The translations under genes were made by a program, and so were the position numbers. The notes under the pieces are model-generated. The model saw only the letters and a list, made by a program, of their open reading frames with translations, was not told the origin of the DNA and searched no databases. Source: WHTB01 sp050699035 (GTDB lineage: Bacteria; Actinomycetota; Actinomycetes; Propionibacteriales; Nocardioidaceae). Taken from it: 29,395 nt of DNA. The DNA is taken from NCBI GenBank assembly GCA_050699035.1, contig JBOHDE010000017.1, positions 1-29,395 of the forward strand. The letters are read 5' to 3'. Shown piece after piece: positions 1-7,790 of this stretch. Each line of letters begins with the position of its first letter. Within the stretch, counting starts at the first letter, position 1.

Positions 1-112
1 TGCCCCGCAACCGACTCCACGTCTAACAACTCACGCTGATCCTGCGCACGACCCTGCATAAACCAAGGATCTCAAGAACCCGCTCAACCGGTCCCCGATG
101 ACACACCTTTAT
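1..112. other. No gene seen at left edge
   Basis: This short stretch lies downstream of the minus-strand MFS gene. I see no convincing reading frame, RNA gene or strong terminator in it. It may be intergenic or the non-coding end of a feature outside the window. Confidence 0.4.
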
Positions 113-1246
113 TCAGCAGCGTCCTAGTGCGGGGCGGGACGGCGTGCCGGCGCCGACGGCGGTGCCGGCGAGCAAGGAGGCCGCGCCGCAGAGCACTGCC
201 GTCCAAGCCAACGCTCCGGCCGGGCCGACCAGATCGGCCATCACCCCCGACAGCCATGGTCCAACCGTCTGGCCGGCGGCGAAGACGACGGTGAGGGCCG
301 CCAACGCGCCGGTGAGCGCCTCGGGTGACGTCACGGATCGGACCAGCGAGGTCACCGCGGCCGGAACCGCCATGAACGTCGCCCCGTACGCCAGGGCCGA
401 GACGAGGACGACTGCGGGCGAGGAGCTGAGGAGTGCGAGTGCGGAGGAGCCGCCGACCCCGGCGAGCAGGGTCGCGAGTACGCGCCGGCCGGGCCAGCGG
501 CGGATGGGCCGACTCCACAGGCCTGGCGCGGCCATCACCGCTGCGCCGAGGAGCGACCACGTCACGGCGGTCTGCAGGGGCGTCGCGCCCCGATCGACCA
601 GGTAGGCGGACAGGAAGGTGATGTAGGCGATGTAGCCGATGGCGAAGAGCAGGTAGGTGACCGCGAGCCAGACCAGCGGACGAAGTGAGCCGGTCGACCC
701 GGCCACCCGTACTCGCTGGTCGGGCCCGGCAGCCGTCCAGCTCAACGCAACCGCGGCACCGGCGACGAGCGCCATCCCGATCCACGCCACCGGCCAGCGA
801 TCCGGGTGCAGGTCGAGGAGGAACGGCAACGTGGCCCCGCAGAGCAGGATGCCGAGCCCGGTGCCGGCGAAGTAGACGGCGCCAGGGGCGATGACCGCTC
901 CCGTGATGAAGACCAGCGCGCCGCCGATCCCCGCAACCACCCGCGCCAGCAGCAGTCCCTCGTACGCGTCGCCGACGGCGGTCGCGGCGAGCGAGACCGC
1001 GCAGACGACCATGCCGGCGCGGAAGGTGAACGCGGTCCCGAACCGACGGGCCAGCGGTGCCGTGCTCATCGCGCCGACCAGATAACCGAGCCCGTTCGCG
1101 GTGGTGATCGTGCCGGCCGCGGCGTAGGTCCAGCGCAGGTCGTCGGACATGGCGGGCAGCAGCAGGCCGTACGCGAAACGGCCGAGCCCGATGGCAGTGG
1201 CAGTGCCCAGCGCCATCCGCGCCGCCTGCCAACGGCGCTCGGTCAC
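113..1246 (-). CDS. YbfB/YjiJ-type MFS transporter
   Basis: This predicted 377-residue inner-membrane protein has about twelve hydrophobic segments. The N-terminal run GLGRFAYGLLLPAM, followed by a Gly-rich GLGYLVGA segment, is typical of the YbfB/YjiJ branch of the major facilitator superfamily, whose substrates are mostly unknown. I start it at a GTG (1244-1246) that overlaps the TGA of the upstream hydrolase as GTGA, giving VTERRWQAARMALG. The open frame extends much further upstream, but that part lies inside the hydrolase gene and is not hydrophobic. The overlap makes it the second gene of a hydrolase-MFS operon, probably controlled by the divergent TetR regulator. A role in exporting the hydrolase substrate or product is inference. 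The family call is firm; the substrate is unknown. Confidence 0.88.
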   Translation of the reverse strand: MTERRWQAARMALGTATAIGLGRFAYGLLLPAMSDDLRWTYAAAGTITTANGLGYLVGAMSTAPLARRFGTAFTFRAGMVVCAVSLAATAVGDAYEGLLLARVVAGIGGALVFITGAVIAPGAVYFAGTGLGILLCGATLPFLLDLHPDRWPVAWIGMALVAGAAVALSWTAAGPDQRVRVAGSTGSLRPLVWLAVTYLLFAIGYIAYITFLSAYLVDRGATPLQTAVTWSLLGAAVMAAPGLWSRPIRRWPGRRVLATLLAGVGGSSALALLSSSPAVVLVSALAYGATFMAVPAAVTSLVRSVTSPEALTGALAALTVVFAAGQTVGPWLSGVMADLVGPAGALAWTAVLCGAASLLAGTAVGAGTPSRPALGRC

Positions 1247-2088
1247 GCGAGGGCTCGCAGTCGCCGGTCCAGGAAGGACACGACCGTACGGGTGAGCGCG
1301 ACCCGATGGTCGGACAGGGCGTGGTCGGTGGGATAGACGTCGTGCTCGAGCTGGACGACTGGCCAGGTGCGGTAGCTGTCGACCACCGGCCAGTGATGCA
1401 GGTCGGCCGGCGTCACGGCGTCCTGGCTCGTGCCGAGCAGCAGGACCGGGCGGTCGGCCAGCGGTGCCGCGAGCCGGGACAGACACCACCTCTCGCCGGC
1501 AGCCTCCAGCTCCGCTACCAGCGCTTCGCCGCTGGTGTCTCTCAGCGGCAGGAGCTCGTCGTCGAACGCGTCGACCAGGGCGGCCCGCAGCCCGGCATCG
1601 GCGCTGGTCGCCGACGCAGCCGCACCGAGGTCGAAGCCGGCTACCGAGACGACCGCGGCGACCGATGGGTCGGCTGCCGCTGTCATCAGCCCCGCGAACC
1701 CGCCCAGACTGTGGCCGACGAGGGCGAGCCGCCGGGTGTCCAGTCGATGGCGGGCCGAGAACTCCTCCCCGCGGACGACCTCGACGGCCCGCGCCGCGTC
1801 TTCGAGGACATGCGTCCACGACCAGGAGCCGCCCACGCCCCAGGAGCCGCGGTAGTGGAACACCAGTGCTGCGTACCCGGCTCGACGGAGTGCCTGTGCC
1901 AGGTCGAAGTTCCGCTCGAAGCCCGGGAAGCCGTGCAGCAGCACGACGACCGGGTGCGGGCCAGGACCGGCGGGCAGGTGCAGAACCCCGATCAACGGCG
2001 TGCCACCGCTGACGATGGTGACCGCTGGCGTACTCGCTGCCGGCGCCAGACCGAGCGGCGGGTCGTCGCTGAGATAGCCAGCGGTCAA
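1243..2088 (-). CDS. Alpha/beta hydrolase, dienelactone hydrolase or peptidase-like
   Basis: This 281-residue cytoplasmic hydrolase carries the standard triad. HGFPG at residues 52-56 forms the oxyanion region, GHSLGG at 125-130 places the nucleophile Ser at 127, SQDAVTP gives Asp223 and TDHALSD gives His256. There is no signal peptide. I chose a TTG start at 2086-2088 because GGGAGG lies just before it. An ATG at 2139 would give 17 more residues but would put the operator-like repeats inside the gene. It is divergent from a TetR gene 78 bp away and overlaps the following MFS gene by 4 bp, so a TetR-controlled two-gene operon is likely. The natural substrate is unknown; esterase, dienelactone hydrolase or acylpeptidase activity are all possible. 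Confidence 0.85.
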   Translation of the reverse strand: MTAGYLSDDPPLGLAPAASTPAVTIVSGGTPLIGVLHLPAGPGPHPVVVLLHGFPGFERNFDLAQALRRAGYAALVFHYRGSWGVGGSWSWTHVLEDAARAVEVVRGEEFSARHRLDTRRLALVGHSLGGFAGLMTAAADPSVAAVVSVAGFDLGAAASATSADAGLRAALVDAFDDELLPLRDTSGEALVAELEAAGERWCLSRLAAPLADRPVLLLGTSQDAVTPADLHHWPVVDSYRTWPVVQLEHDVYPTDHALSDHRVALTRTVVSFLDRRLRALA

Positions 2089-2104
2089 GGTCCCTCCCAA
2101 GTTG

Positions 2105-2162
2105 GTACCGATCGGTTCTATGTTGTGGGAGACTAGCATGTCAGTAACGGTCGGTACTATGT
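2105..2162. promoter_or_regulatory. TetR operator pair between hydrolase and tetR
   Basis: A perfect 10-bp palindrome ACCGATCGGT lies at 2107-2116. A 15-bp direct repeat occurs at 2109-2123 and again at 2148-2162 with 13 of 15 matches (CGATCGGTTCTATGT and CGGTCGGTACTATGT). ACCGATCGGT-type cores are common TetR-family operators. The second copy contains TACTAT (2155-2160), which would serve as a -10 box whose start point falls at the tetR ATG, suggesting a leaderless transcript. The pair could repress both divergent promoters. Confidence 0.6.
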
Positions 2163-2166
2163 CCGC

Positions 2167-2748
2167 ATGCCCGTCGCCAAAGGCACCGCCCTCGACCCCG
2201 CGGAGACCCGGGCCGGGATCGTCCGCTCCGCCACCGCACTGCTGTACCAGCGAGGTCTGGCCGGCATCGGCGTCGCCGAGTTGTGCGCGACCATGGGCAT
2301 CTCGAAGGAAACGCTGTATCGCCACTTCGGCTCGAAGAACGGCCTCATCCACGCCGTGCTGACGGCGCGCAGCGACCACGTCGTCCGTTGGCTGGACGAC
2401 GCGGTGAAGGAGGCCGGCGACGACCCCGACGACCAGGTCACCGCTGTCTTCGATGCCCTCGGTCGATGGCACGCCGAGCGGTCCTTCCGTGGCTGCGCCA
2501 TCGTCAACGCCGCCACCCAGCAGTACGACGCCGAGACTCGCGCGCTCGCCGGTCGCCACCTGGCCCGCCACCGCGCACTGCTCACCCGCATCGCCCACGA
2601 CGCCGGCGTGCGTGACGAGATCCGAGTGGGCAAGCAGCTGCTCGCGCTGTTGGAAGGGTCCACCGTGCTCGCCAGCCTCGGCGGGGACACCGACGCCGCA
2701 CGGGTCGCCAAGGACGCGGCGCTCGCCCTGATCCACGCCAGTCGCTGA
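2167..2748 (+). CDS. TetR/AcrR-family transcriptional regulator
   Basis: This 193-residue protein has an N-terminal TetR DNA-binding domain at about residues 12-60. The recognition region reads VAELCATMGISKETLYRHFGS, which is close to the family consensus. The C-terminal helical ligand-binding half begins near residue 65 and cannot be assigned a ligand. The ATG at 2167 has no good ribosome site but lies 7 bases after a TACTAT box, consistent with leaderless translation, which is common in actinomycetes. It is divergent from the hydrolase-MFS operon with operator-like repeats between them, so it probably represses that operon and itself. The inducer is likely a substrate of the hydrolase or exporter (inference). 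Confidence 0.92.
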   Translation: MPVAKGTALDPAETRAGIVRSATALLYQRGLAGIGVAELCATMGISKETLYRHFGSKNGLIHAVLTARSDHVVRWLDDAVKEAGDDPDDQVTAVFDALGRWHAERSFRGCAIVNAATQQYDAETRALAGRHLARHRALLTRIAHDAGVRDEIRVGKQLLALLEGSTVLASLGGDTDAARVAKDAALALIHASR

Positions 2749-2752
2749 GACC

Positions 2753-2801
2753 CGCGCAACCCCGGCGCAAGTACTCGGGGGCCCTCGCGCCGAGTTGCGC
2801 G
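2753..2801 (+). terminator. Hairpin after tetR, possible terminator
   Basis: CGCGCAAC (2753-2760) pairs with GTTGCGCG (2794-2801), and CGGCGC (2763-2768) pairs with GCGCCG (2787-2792) inside it. The two helices are separated by a small internal bulge. It starts 5 bases after the tetR stop. There is no U-run after it, so it would be a hairpin-only terminator of the kind often seen in high-GC actinomycetes. Confidence 0.45.
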
Positions 2802-2810
2802 TATGTCGTC

Positions 2811-2893
2811 CTGGTGGGCGGCTCCACTCCAAATGTTTTCTGGTACGGGGGCGCCCCGTTCCAATAGGTATGGAACGGGGCGCCCCCGTACCA
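2811..2893. repeat. 83-nt dispersed palindromic element, copy 1
   Basis: The element has a 30-nt leader starting CTGGTGGGCGGCTCC and then a perfect inverted repeat. The 23-nt arms lie at 2841-2863 and 2871-2893, with a 7-nt loop containing TAGGT. A second copy of the same length and layout is at 11974-12056, and by eye about 71 of 83 positions match. It has no coding capacity or transposase. It resembles a REP/MITE-like element or a mobile terminator. Confidence 0.8.
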
Positions 2894-2983
2894 ATCAACG
2901 AGTGGACCAACGCCACCCAGTCGGCCTCGAGTACGGGGCTACCCGCCGCCTTGACCAGGAGGACGGGCCGCGCCTAAAATTCA

Positions 2984-3020
2984 CTTCTGCTGGATGGAAC
3001 AAATTTCTATACAGCAGAAG
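2984..3020. promoter_or_regulatory. Inverted repeat and possible promoter before VOC gene
   Basis: CTTCTGCTG (2984-2992) and CAGCAGAAG (3012-3020) are exact inverted repeats separated by 19 bases. The spacer is AT-rich in an otherwise GC-rich region and contains TATACA (3008-3013), 17 bases after a weak TTCTGC -35 candidate. It lies about 45 bases upstream of the VOC-MFS gene pair. It looks like a promoter inside an operator, but no adjacent regulator is obvious. Confidence 0.45.
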
Positions 3021-3066
3021 GTCGCGGGAGCGGGCGCCACAGCCCGTCATGACGGAAGGGGCGCGC

Positions 3067-3459
3067 ATGCGCATTCGGCACATGGGCTTCGTGGTATCGG
3101 ACCTGGAGACGTCTGCTGAGTTCTACGAGCAGGTGCTCGGCTTCAAGCGTCTCGGTGGGGTTCGCAAGCCGGGGCACTTCCCGGGGATGGCGATGGATCT
3201 GTCCGACGGTGAGGTCAACTTCTCCTTGCTGCAGCCTGGTGACGACATCGACCGACAGTCATGGTCGCAGGGGACATTGGGCCCGAACCACATCGGGGTG
3301 ACGATCGAGGACACCGGCCGGGTCGCGAGTGCGCTCAAGGAGCGGGGCGTCGAGATCTACGGTGCCGAGCAGGCAGATCCGCCGCGCTTCTTCAAGTTTC
3401 GCGACCCCGACGGCGTCGAGGTCGATGTGGCCACGCCCGAGCGCGGCTGGAAGCGCTGA
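3067..3459 (+). CDS. VOC-fold (glyoxalase/dioxygenase superfamily) protein
   Basis: This 130-residue cytoplasmic protein has the two beta-alpha-beta-beta-beta modules of the vicinal oxygen chelate fold. Module one starts IRHMGFVVSDLETSAEFYEQVLGF. Module two starts NHIGVTIEDTGRVASAL and ends FRDPDGVEVDVA. His5, His75 and Glu118 are the likely metal ligands. I start at ATG 3067, which follows GGAAGGGG at good spacing; an in-frame ATG at 3049 is possible. The length suits glyoxalase I or fosfomycin-resistance-like members as well as isomerases or lyases, so the reaction is not assigned. An MFS transporter follows 44 bp later on the same strand, so the pair may handle one reactive compound. Confidence 0.85.
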   Translation: MRIRHMGFVVSDLETSAEFYEQVLGFKRLGGVRKPGHFPGMAMDLSDGEVNFSLLQPGDDIDRQSWSQGTLGPNHIGVTIEDTGRVASALKERGVEIYGAEQADPPRFFKFRDPDGVEVDVATPERGWKR

Positions 3460-3503
3460 CGGCTCGACCGTAGCGGTTCGCCCGGGGCGTCAGGCCCCCT
3501 AAC

Positions 3504-4697
3504 GTGTCCGTGGTGGGTGGACGACTCCCCGGATGGCTGCTTGCGATACTGGTGAGCCAGTTCCTGGTGCAGCTCGCGGTCTCCATGACCCGACCCGTGA
3601 CCAGCTACCGGCTGCTGGCCCAGGGCGCCGATGCAGCCTCGGTCGGGCTGGTCGCCGCAGTCTTCGCGCTGCCGGCGATGTTTCTCGCCCTGTCGTTCGG
3701 CCGGTGGTCCGACCGACGCAATCCCGGCGTGATGCTTGCTGTCGGAGCGGCGCTGACGACGGCGGGCGCCTTCGCGCTCTCTCGTACTACCTCGGTGGCC
3801 GGGCTGGCCGGCTGGACGGCTCTGCTTGGCATCGGCCACCTCTCGCAGGTGGTGGGAGCGCAGAGCCTCGTCGCGTATCGATCCTCCGCCGCCGGCGCGG
3901 TGACGAGCTTCGGTCTGCTCACGGTCTCGGGGTCACTCGGACAGATGACCGGGCCGCTGGTCGGCGGCTGGTTGGCGGAGGCGGACGGTGGGCTCCCGAC
4001 GACACGGTCCACCTCGCTCAGCTTGACTGTTGCCGCTCTCGTCGGACTCGTCGCGGTTGCCGTCGCGGCCGCTACCGTCTCGGCGAAGACCACGGGCTCT
4101 CAGGACGCGGAGCCGGCTGCACCCGACTCTGCCGTGACCATGCTGATGACGCGAGGCATGCCGGCTGTGCTGCTGGCAAGCTTCGGCTCGAAGGGCGCGA
4201 CGGACCTCGTCACGGCCTTCCTCCCCGTCCTCGGGACCGAGCTCGGACTCGGGGCGAGGTCAGTGGGTGGGCTCCTCAGCCTGAGCGCCGGAGCGGCCAT
4301 CCTGGCGCGCGCCCTGATGCCCTGGCTCGTCCACCGCGCACGTACTGAGCTCCTCTTGGGGGTGAGTACGGCGATCTCCGGAGCCTGCGCGTTCGGCCTG
4401 CTGGTAGGACCGCCGGTCGCTGCGCTGGCCGGTCTGATGATCGTGCTCGGGTTCCTGCTTGCCCTTGCGCAGACGATCTCCATGGTGCAGGTCGCGTCGC
4501 TCGCCTCGGCGGGCAGCAAAGGGTCTGCGCTGGGAATGCGGCTGGCCAGCAACCGGGCCGGTCAAGTGGCCATCCCGGGTCTCGGGGGCGTGATCTCCGG
4601 GCTGGCCGGGCCGTCTGCCGCCTTCGGCCTGCTGGGGGCGATGATGCTGTCGATCGGCCTGGTGGTGCTCCGCAGCGTCCCTCGCGGCGAGACCTGA
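3504..4697 (+). CDS. MFS transporter (drug/metabolite exporter type)
   Basis: This 397-residue integral membrane protein has about twelve transmembrane segments in two halves. The loop after segment two has GRWSDRRNPG, matching the G-x3-D-R-x-G/R signature of the major facilitator superfamily. The start is a GTG at 3504 with no strong ribosome site, and the first hydrophobic segment begins within ten residues. It follows the VOC gene by 44 bp and converges on the IclR gene 24 bp downstream. Sequence features fit a 12-segment proton-driven exporter, but I cannot name a substrate. A small hairpin (GGGGC and GCCCC) lies in the gap before it. Confidence 0.87.
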   Translation: MSVVGGRLPGWLLAILVSQFLVQLAVSMTRPVTSYRLLAQGADAASVGLVAAVFALPAMFLALSFGRWSDRRNPGVMLAVGAALTTAGAFALSRTTSVAGLAGWTALLGIGHLSQVVGAQSLVAYRSSAAGAVTSFGLLTVSGSLGQMTGPLVGGWLAEADGGLPTTRSTSLSLTVAALVGLVAVAVAAATVSAKTTGSQDAEPAAPDSAVTMLMTRGMPAVLLASFGSKGATDLVTAFLPVLGTELGLGARSVGGLLSLSAGAAILARALMPWLVHRARTELLLGVSTAISGACAFGLLVGPPVAALAGLMIVLGFLLALAQTISMVQVASLASAGSKGSALGMRLASNRAGQVAIPGLGGVISGLAGPSAAFGLLGAMMLSIGLVVLRSVPRGET

Positions 4698-4721
4698 CGA
4701 GCCAGTCGGCGTCGGGGCCGG

Positions 4722-5534
4722 TCAGGAGGGCCGGGCGTCCCCGCCCAAGGCCGTCGCGACCTGCTTGAGGGCGTCCGCCATGGTCGTGATGCGGTCCTTG
4801 TCGAGCCGGCTCAGCGGTGCGGCCACGGCGATGGAGGCGAGCTGGTGGCGCAGGTCGTAGAAGGCGATGGCCACGGAGCCCACCCCGTCCTCGGACTCGG
4901 CCCGGTTGACCGCGTAGCCCTGCCGTCGTGCCTTGTCGAGCGCGGTCGTCAGCTGCTCACGGGACGTGATCGAGCGCTTGGTCCTGGTCTCGAGCGCTCC
5001 GATATCTGGCGGGTACACCTGGTCGAGCTGCTCCGCGGTCAGCCTGGACAGCATCGCCTTCCCGACTGAGGTGCAGTGGGCCGGCAGCATCGCGCCGGTC
5101 CTCGGCGTGACCCGAAGCGCCCGGCCACCCTCCACCGCATCGAGAAAACGGACCATCCGCCCTTCGAGTACGGCCAGGTGCGCGGTCTCGTCGAACTCGG
5201 CGGCGAGCTCCCGGAGGGAGTCTCGGGCCTGCTCACGTACATCCAGTGCTTGCACGACGGCCAGTCCGACATCTACCAGTGCGGGCCCCGCCACGTACGT
5301 GCGCGAGCCCGGCTCCTGCTGGACGAACCCGTGGTAGGCGAGCATGGCCAGCAGCCGATGCGCGGTGGAGTTGGCGACGCCGAGGTACTGGCAGGCTTCG
5401 GTCAGCCGAACCGAGCGTTGCTGCCGGAAGAGCAAGAGCAGGCGCAGTGCGTTGTTCACCGACGAGATCGGGTACGTGGGAGCGGGCGTCCCACTCTCCG
5501 GAAGTGACTTCTGCACAGCGCTATGGTACGTCAT
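4722..5534 (-). CDS. IclR-family regulator of the adjacent tct operon
   Basis: This 270-residue regulator has an N-terminal winged helix (SSVNNALRLLLLF to LLAMLAYHGFV) and the C-terminal IclR effector domain. The effector domain includes LPAHCTSVGKAMLS and NRAESEDGVGSVAIAFYD, which are conserved around the ligand pocket. I chose the ATG at 5532-5534. An in-frame ATG at 5603 adds 23 residues but would put the tctB promoter inside the coding region. The gene is divergent from tctB-tctA-tctC, an arrangement usual for local control of a carboxylate uptake system. IclR proteins bind palindromes and respond to small acids, and an inverted repeat at 5624-5642 is a candidate site. The ligand is unknown. 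Confidence 0.9.
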   Translation of the reverse strand: MTYHSAVQKSLPESGTPAPTYPISSVNNALRLLLLFRQQRSVRLTEACQYLGVANSTAHRLLAMLAYHGFVQQEPGSRTYVAGPALVDVGLAVVQALDVREQARDSLRELAAEFDETAHLAVLEGRMVRFLDAVEGGRALRVTPRTGAMLPAHCTSVGKAMLSRLTAEQLDQVYPPDIGALETRTKRSITSREQLTTALDKARRQGYAVNRAESEDGVGSVAIAFYDLRHQLASIAVAAPLSRLDKDRITTMADALKQVATALGGDARPS

Positions 5535-5570
5535 CACCGGCAGCGACCCGTGGATGTCGGCGCCCGACCC

Positions 5571-5642
5571 TTGACGGCCGTGTGACCAGAACCCTACAGT
5601 CATGGTTCCGTGTACCAGAAGTTGTTTCTACTCCAAGGAAAC
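5571..5642 (+). promoter_or_regulatory. tctB promoter and candidate IclR operator
   Basis: TTGACG (5571-5576) and TACAGT (5595-5600) form a sigma-70-type promoter with an 18-base spacer reading toward tctB. Just downstream, GTTTC (5624-5628) and GAAAC (5638-5642) are inverted with 9 bases between. The same half-sites with a 7-base spacer occur at 20599-20615, near the other IclR gene. The position after the start site suits repression. Confidence 0.5.
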
Positions 5643-5660
5643 GACACCTGGTGACGTCGA

Positions 5661-6227
5661 ATGGTCCGACCAGAGGACCCTGTTCGTCCTCAGTCGCGCG
5701 AGTGGCTTGCGACACCAAGCCTGGGAGAAGTGGTGCGAGCGGTTGACGCGGCGACAGGCATCACGGTGACGGTCGTCGGCGCCTACGCACTCGACGTCGC
5801 GTTCGACCTGGAGCTGACCGGCGAGGACGGCGTGCCAGGTCCGGGCCTCTTCCCGGCACTGCTCTCCGCCTTCATGGTCCTGCTCGGGCTGCTGCTCGTC
5901 GTCTCGGCGACCCGTCGACCGGTGAGCGACGAGGCGGACGAGGACGAGCCCGAGCCCGGTTTCACTCGTTCCGGTCTCCGTCGCGCGGGCATCGTCAGCG
6001 TGAGCCTGGTCGTGGGGGTCATCCTGCTCCCCGTCCTCGGCTTCTTGCTGACGGGCATCCTCCTGGTCGCCTTCCTGGTCTTCGGGGTGGAAGGCCGGCA
6101 CAGCCTCGGTGCCGCCGCGGCATCGATCCTGATCCCCGTTGCCGCCCACGTCCTCTTCGTGACGCTCCTCGACGTGCGACTTCCCGAAGGTGTGCTCGCA
6201 TCCGCGCTGACGGCCGTCGCCCGATAA
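5661..6227 (+). CDS. tctB: Tripartite tricarboxylate transporter TctB-family subunit
   Basis: This small membrane protein (188 residues from this start) has four hydrophobic segments, an acidic cytoplasmic loop (SDEADEDEPEPG) and the GPGLFPALLS motif after segment one. All are typical of the TctB small subunit (DUF1468). It partners TctA in secondary, solute-binding-protein-dependent uptake of carboxylates. The start is uncertain. ATG 5661 lacks a ribosome site, whereas GTG at 5733 follows GGGAGA and would give a 164-residue protein that still contains all membrane segments. tctA starts 10 bp after its stop. Confidence 0.88.
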   Translation: MVRPEDPVRPQSREWLATPSLGEVVRAVDAATGITVTVVGAYALDVAFDLELTGEDGVPGPGLFPALLSAFMVLLGLLLVVSATRRPVSDEADEDEPEPGFTRSGLRRAGIVSVSLVVGVILLPVLGFLLTGILLVAFLVFGVEGRHSLGAAAASILIPVAAHVLFVTLLDVRLPEGVLASALTAVAR

Positions 6228-6237
6228 GAGGATCGTC

Positions 6238-7749
6238 ATGGAGCCGTTGCACCTTCTCCTCGACGGCTTCGCGCATGCCCTGACGCCGACCAACCTGCTC
6301 TGGCTGATGATCGGCGTCACGCTGGGGACGTTCGTCGGAATCCTCCCGGGCCTCGCGCCATCGGGGACGCTCGCGATCCTGCTGCCACTCGCGGTGAACC
6401 TCGAGCCGGCCACGGCCCTCATCATGATGGCGGGCATCTACTACGGCGCGAAGTACGGCGGGTCCACCACCGCGATCCTGCTCAACATCCCTGGCGAGTC
6501 CGCCTCCGTCGTGACATGCCTCGACGGGTACGAGCTGGCCAAGCAAGGGCGTGCCGGACCTGCGTTGGGGATGGCCGCGATCGCGTCCTTCATCGCCGGC
6601 ACCGTCGGCGTCATCGGGGTGACCTTCCTGGCTCCGGTCGTGGCGAGCTTCGCGGTGGCGATGGGGCCACCCGAGTACGCCGCCCTGATGGCGTTCGGGC
6701 TCATCCTGGTCGTCATGCTGGCCGGGGACTCGCTGCTCAAGGGCTTCATCTCGATGGCGCTCGGACTGTTGCTCTCGACCGTCGGCATCGACTTGTTCTC
6801 CGGTGAGGCCCGCTACACCTTCGGTGCCGTCCAGCTGTTCGGCGGGATCGAGTTCATCGCCCTCAGCATCGGCCTGTTCGCCATCGGAGAGGTCCTGGTG
6901 AACGTGGAGGACGCGTCGGGGCGCCACCTGTTCACCGTGCCGAGCAAGCTTCGCGACCTGCTCCCGAACGCCGATGACTTCAGGCGGTCCCGGATGGCCA
7001 TCGCCCAGTCGTCGGTGGTCGGATTCTTCATCGGCACGATCCCCGGTGCGGGTTCGACCGTTGCCTCGTTCGTCTCGTACACCATCGCCAAGCGGTTCTC
7101 CAAAACGCCCCATCGGTTCGGGAAGGGCGCGATCGAGGGCGTCGCCGCACCGGAGGCTGCGAACAACTCGGAGACCGGCGGTGCACTCATCCCGCTCCTG
7201 ACGCTGGGGATCCCGGGATCGAGCAGTACGGCCATCATGCTCGGAGCGCTCGTGCTCTTCGGGCTGAACCCAGGGCCGTTGCTCTTCACCGAGAACCCCG
7301 ACCTGGTCTGGCCGATCATCGCCAGCATGTACCTCGGGAACGTCGCCCTGTTGGTCCTGAACCTCCCGATGGTTCCGCTGCTGGCCAAGATCTTGTTGAT
7401 TCCCTACTGGGCGCTCTACCCGGGCATTCTGATCGTGTCGATCGTCGGAGTCTTCAGCGTCCGGAACTCCATGTTCGACGTGTGGCTGTTGGCGGCGTTC
7501 GGGGTTCTGGGCTACGCGATGAAGAAGACCGGAGTCCCCGCCGCCCCTCTGCTGCTGGCCTTCGTACTCGGCAGGATTGCCGAGAACGCCGTCCGCCAGA
7601 GCTTGGTGCTGTCGAGCAACGACCCGATGATCTTCCTGACTCGGCCGATCTCCGCGATCATGCTAGGTCTGGCCGCGGTGCTGCTCGTGAGTCTCGTGGC
7701 CGGAAAGGCGCGGCGCGTTCGCGAAGAGGTCGTGGAAGTCGATGACTAG
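6238..7749 (+). CDS. tctA: Tripartite tricarboxylate transporter TctA-family permease
   Basis: This 503-residue large membrane subunit shows the family hallmarks in order: GILPGLAPSGTLAILLPLA near residue 40, KYGGSTTAILLNIPGE near 72, GTIPGAGSTVASF near 266 and NNSETGGALIPLLTLGIPG near 310. The repeated PG-containing re-entrant motifs are thought to form the transport path. The ATG follows GAGGA with good spacing. It is encoded between tctB and the periplasmic-type binding protein, so the complete transporter is present. Members carry citrate, aromatic acids such as terephthalate, and other carboxylates; the substrate here may be that of the following MmgE/PrpD enzyme (inference). Confidence 0.95.
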   Translation: MEPLHLLLDGFAHALTPTNLLWLMIGVTLGTFVGILPGLAPSGTLAILLPLAVNLEPATALIMMAGIYYGAKYGGSTTAILLNIPGESASVVTCLDGYELAKQGRAGPALGMAAIASFIAGTVGVIGVTFLAPVVASFAVAMGPPEYAALMAFGLILVVMLAGDSLLKGFISMALGLLLSTVGIDLFSGEARYTFGAVQLFGGIEFIALSIGLFAIGEVLVNVEDASGRHLFTVPSKLRDLLPNADDFRRSRMAIAQSSVVGFFIGTIPGAGSTVASFVSYTIAKRFSKTPHRFGKGAIEGVAAPEAANNSETGGALIPLLTLGIPGSSSTAIMLGALVLFGLNPGPLLFTENPDLVWPIIASMYLGNVALLVLNLPMVPLLAKILLIPYWALYPGILIVSIVGVFSVRNSMFDVWLLAAFGVLGYAMKKTGVPAAPLLLAFVLGRIAENAVRQSLVLSSNDPMIFLTRPISAIMLGLAAVLLVSLVAGKARRVREEVVEVDD

Positions 7750-7790
7750 CAGTTCACGTTTCACCCCTGCGTACTGAGGAGTTGTGTTCC

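Noticed and set aside
2811..2893. The palindromic element as part of a coding region (open frames run through it on both strands)
   Set aside because: The frames exist only because the element is GC-rich; the same peptide-like translations occur at both copies in unrelated contexts. It is better read as a structured DNA or RNA repeat.
5535..5603. Longer IclR protein starting at ATG 5603
   Set aside because: The extra 23 residues are not typical of the family, and the extension would overlap the tctB promoter. The start at 5534 gives a normal length.
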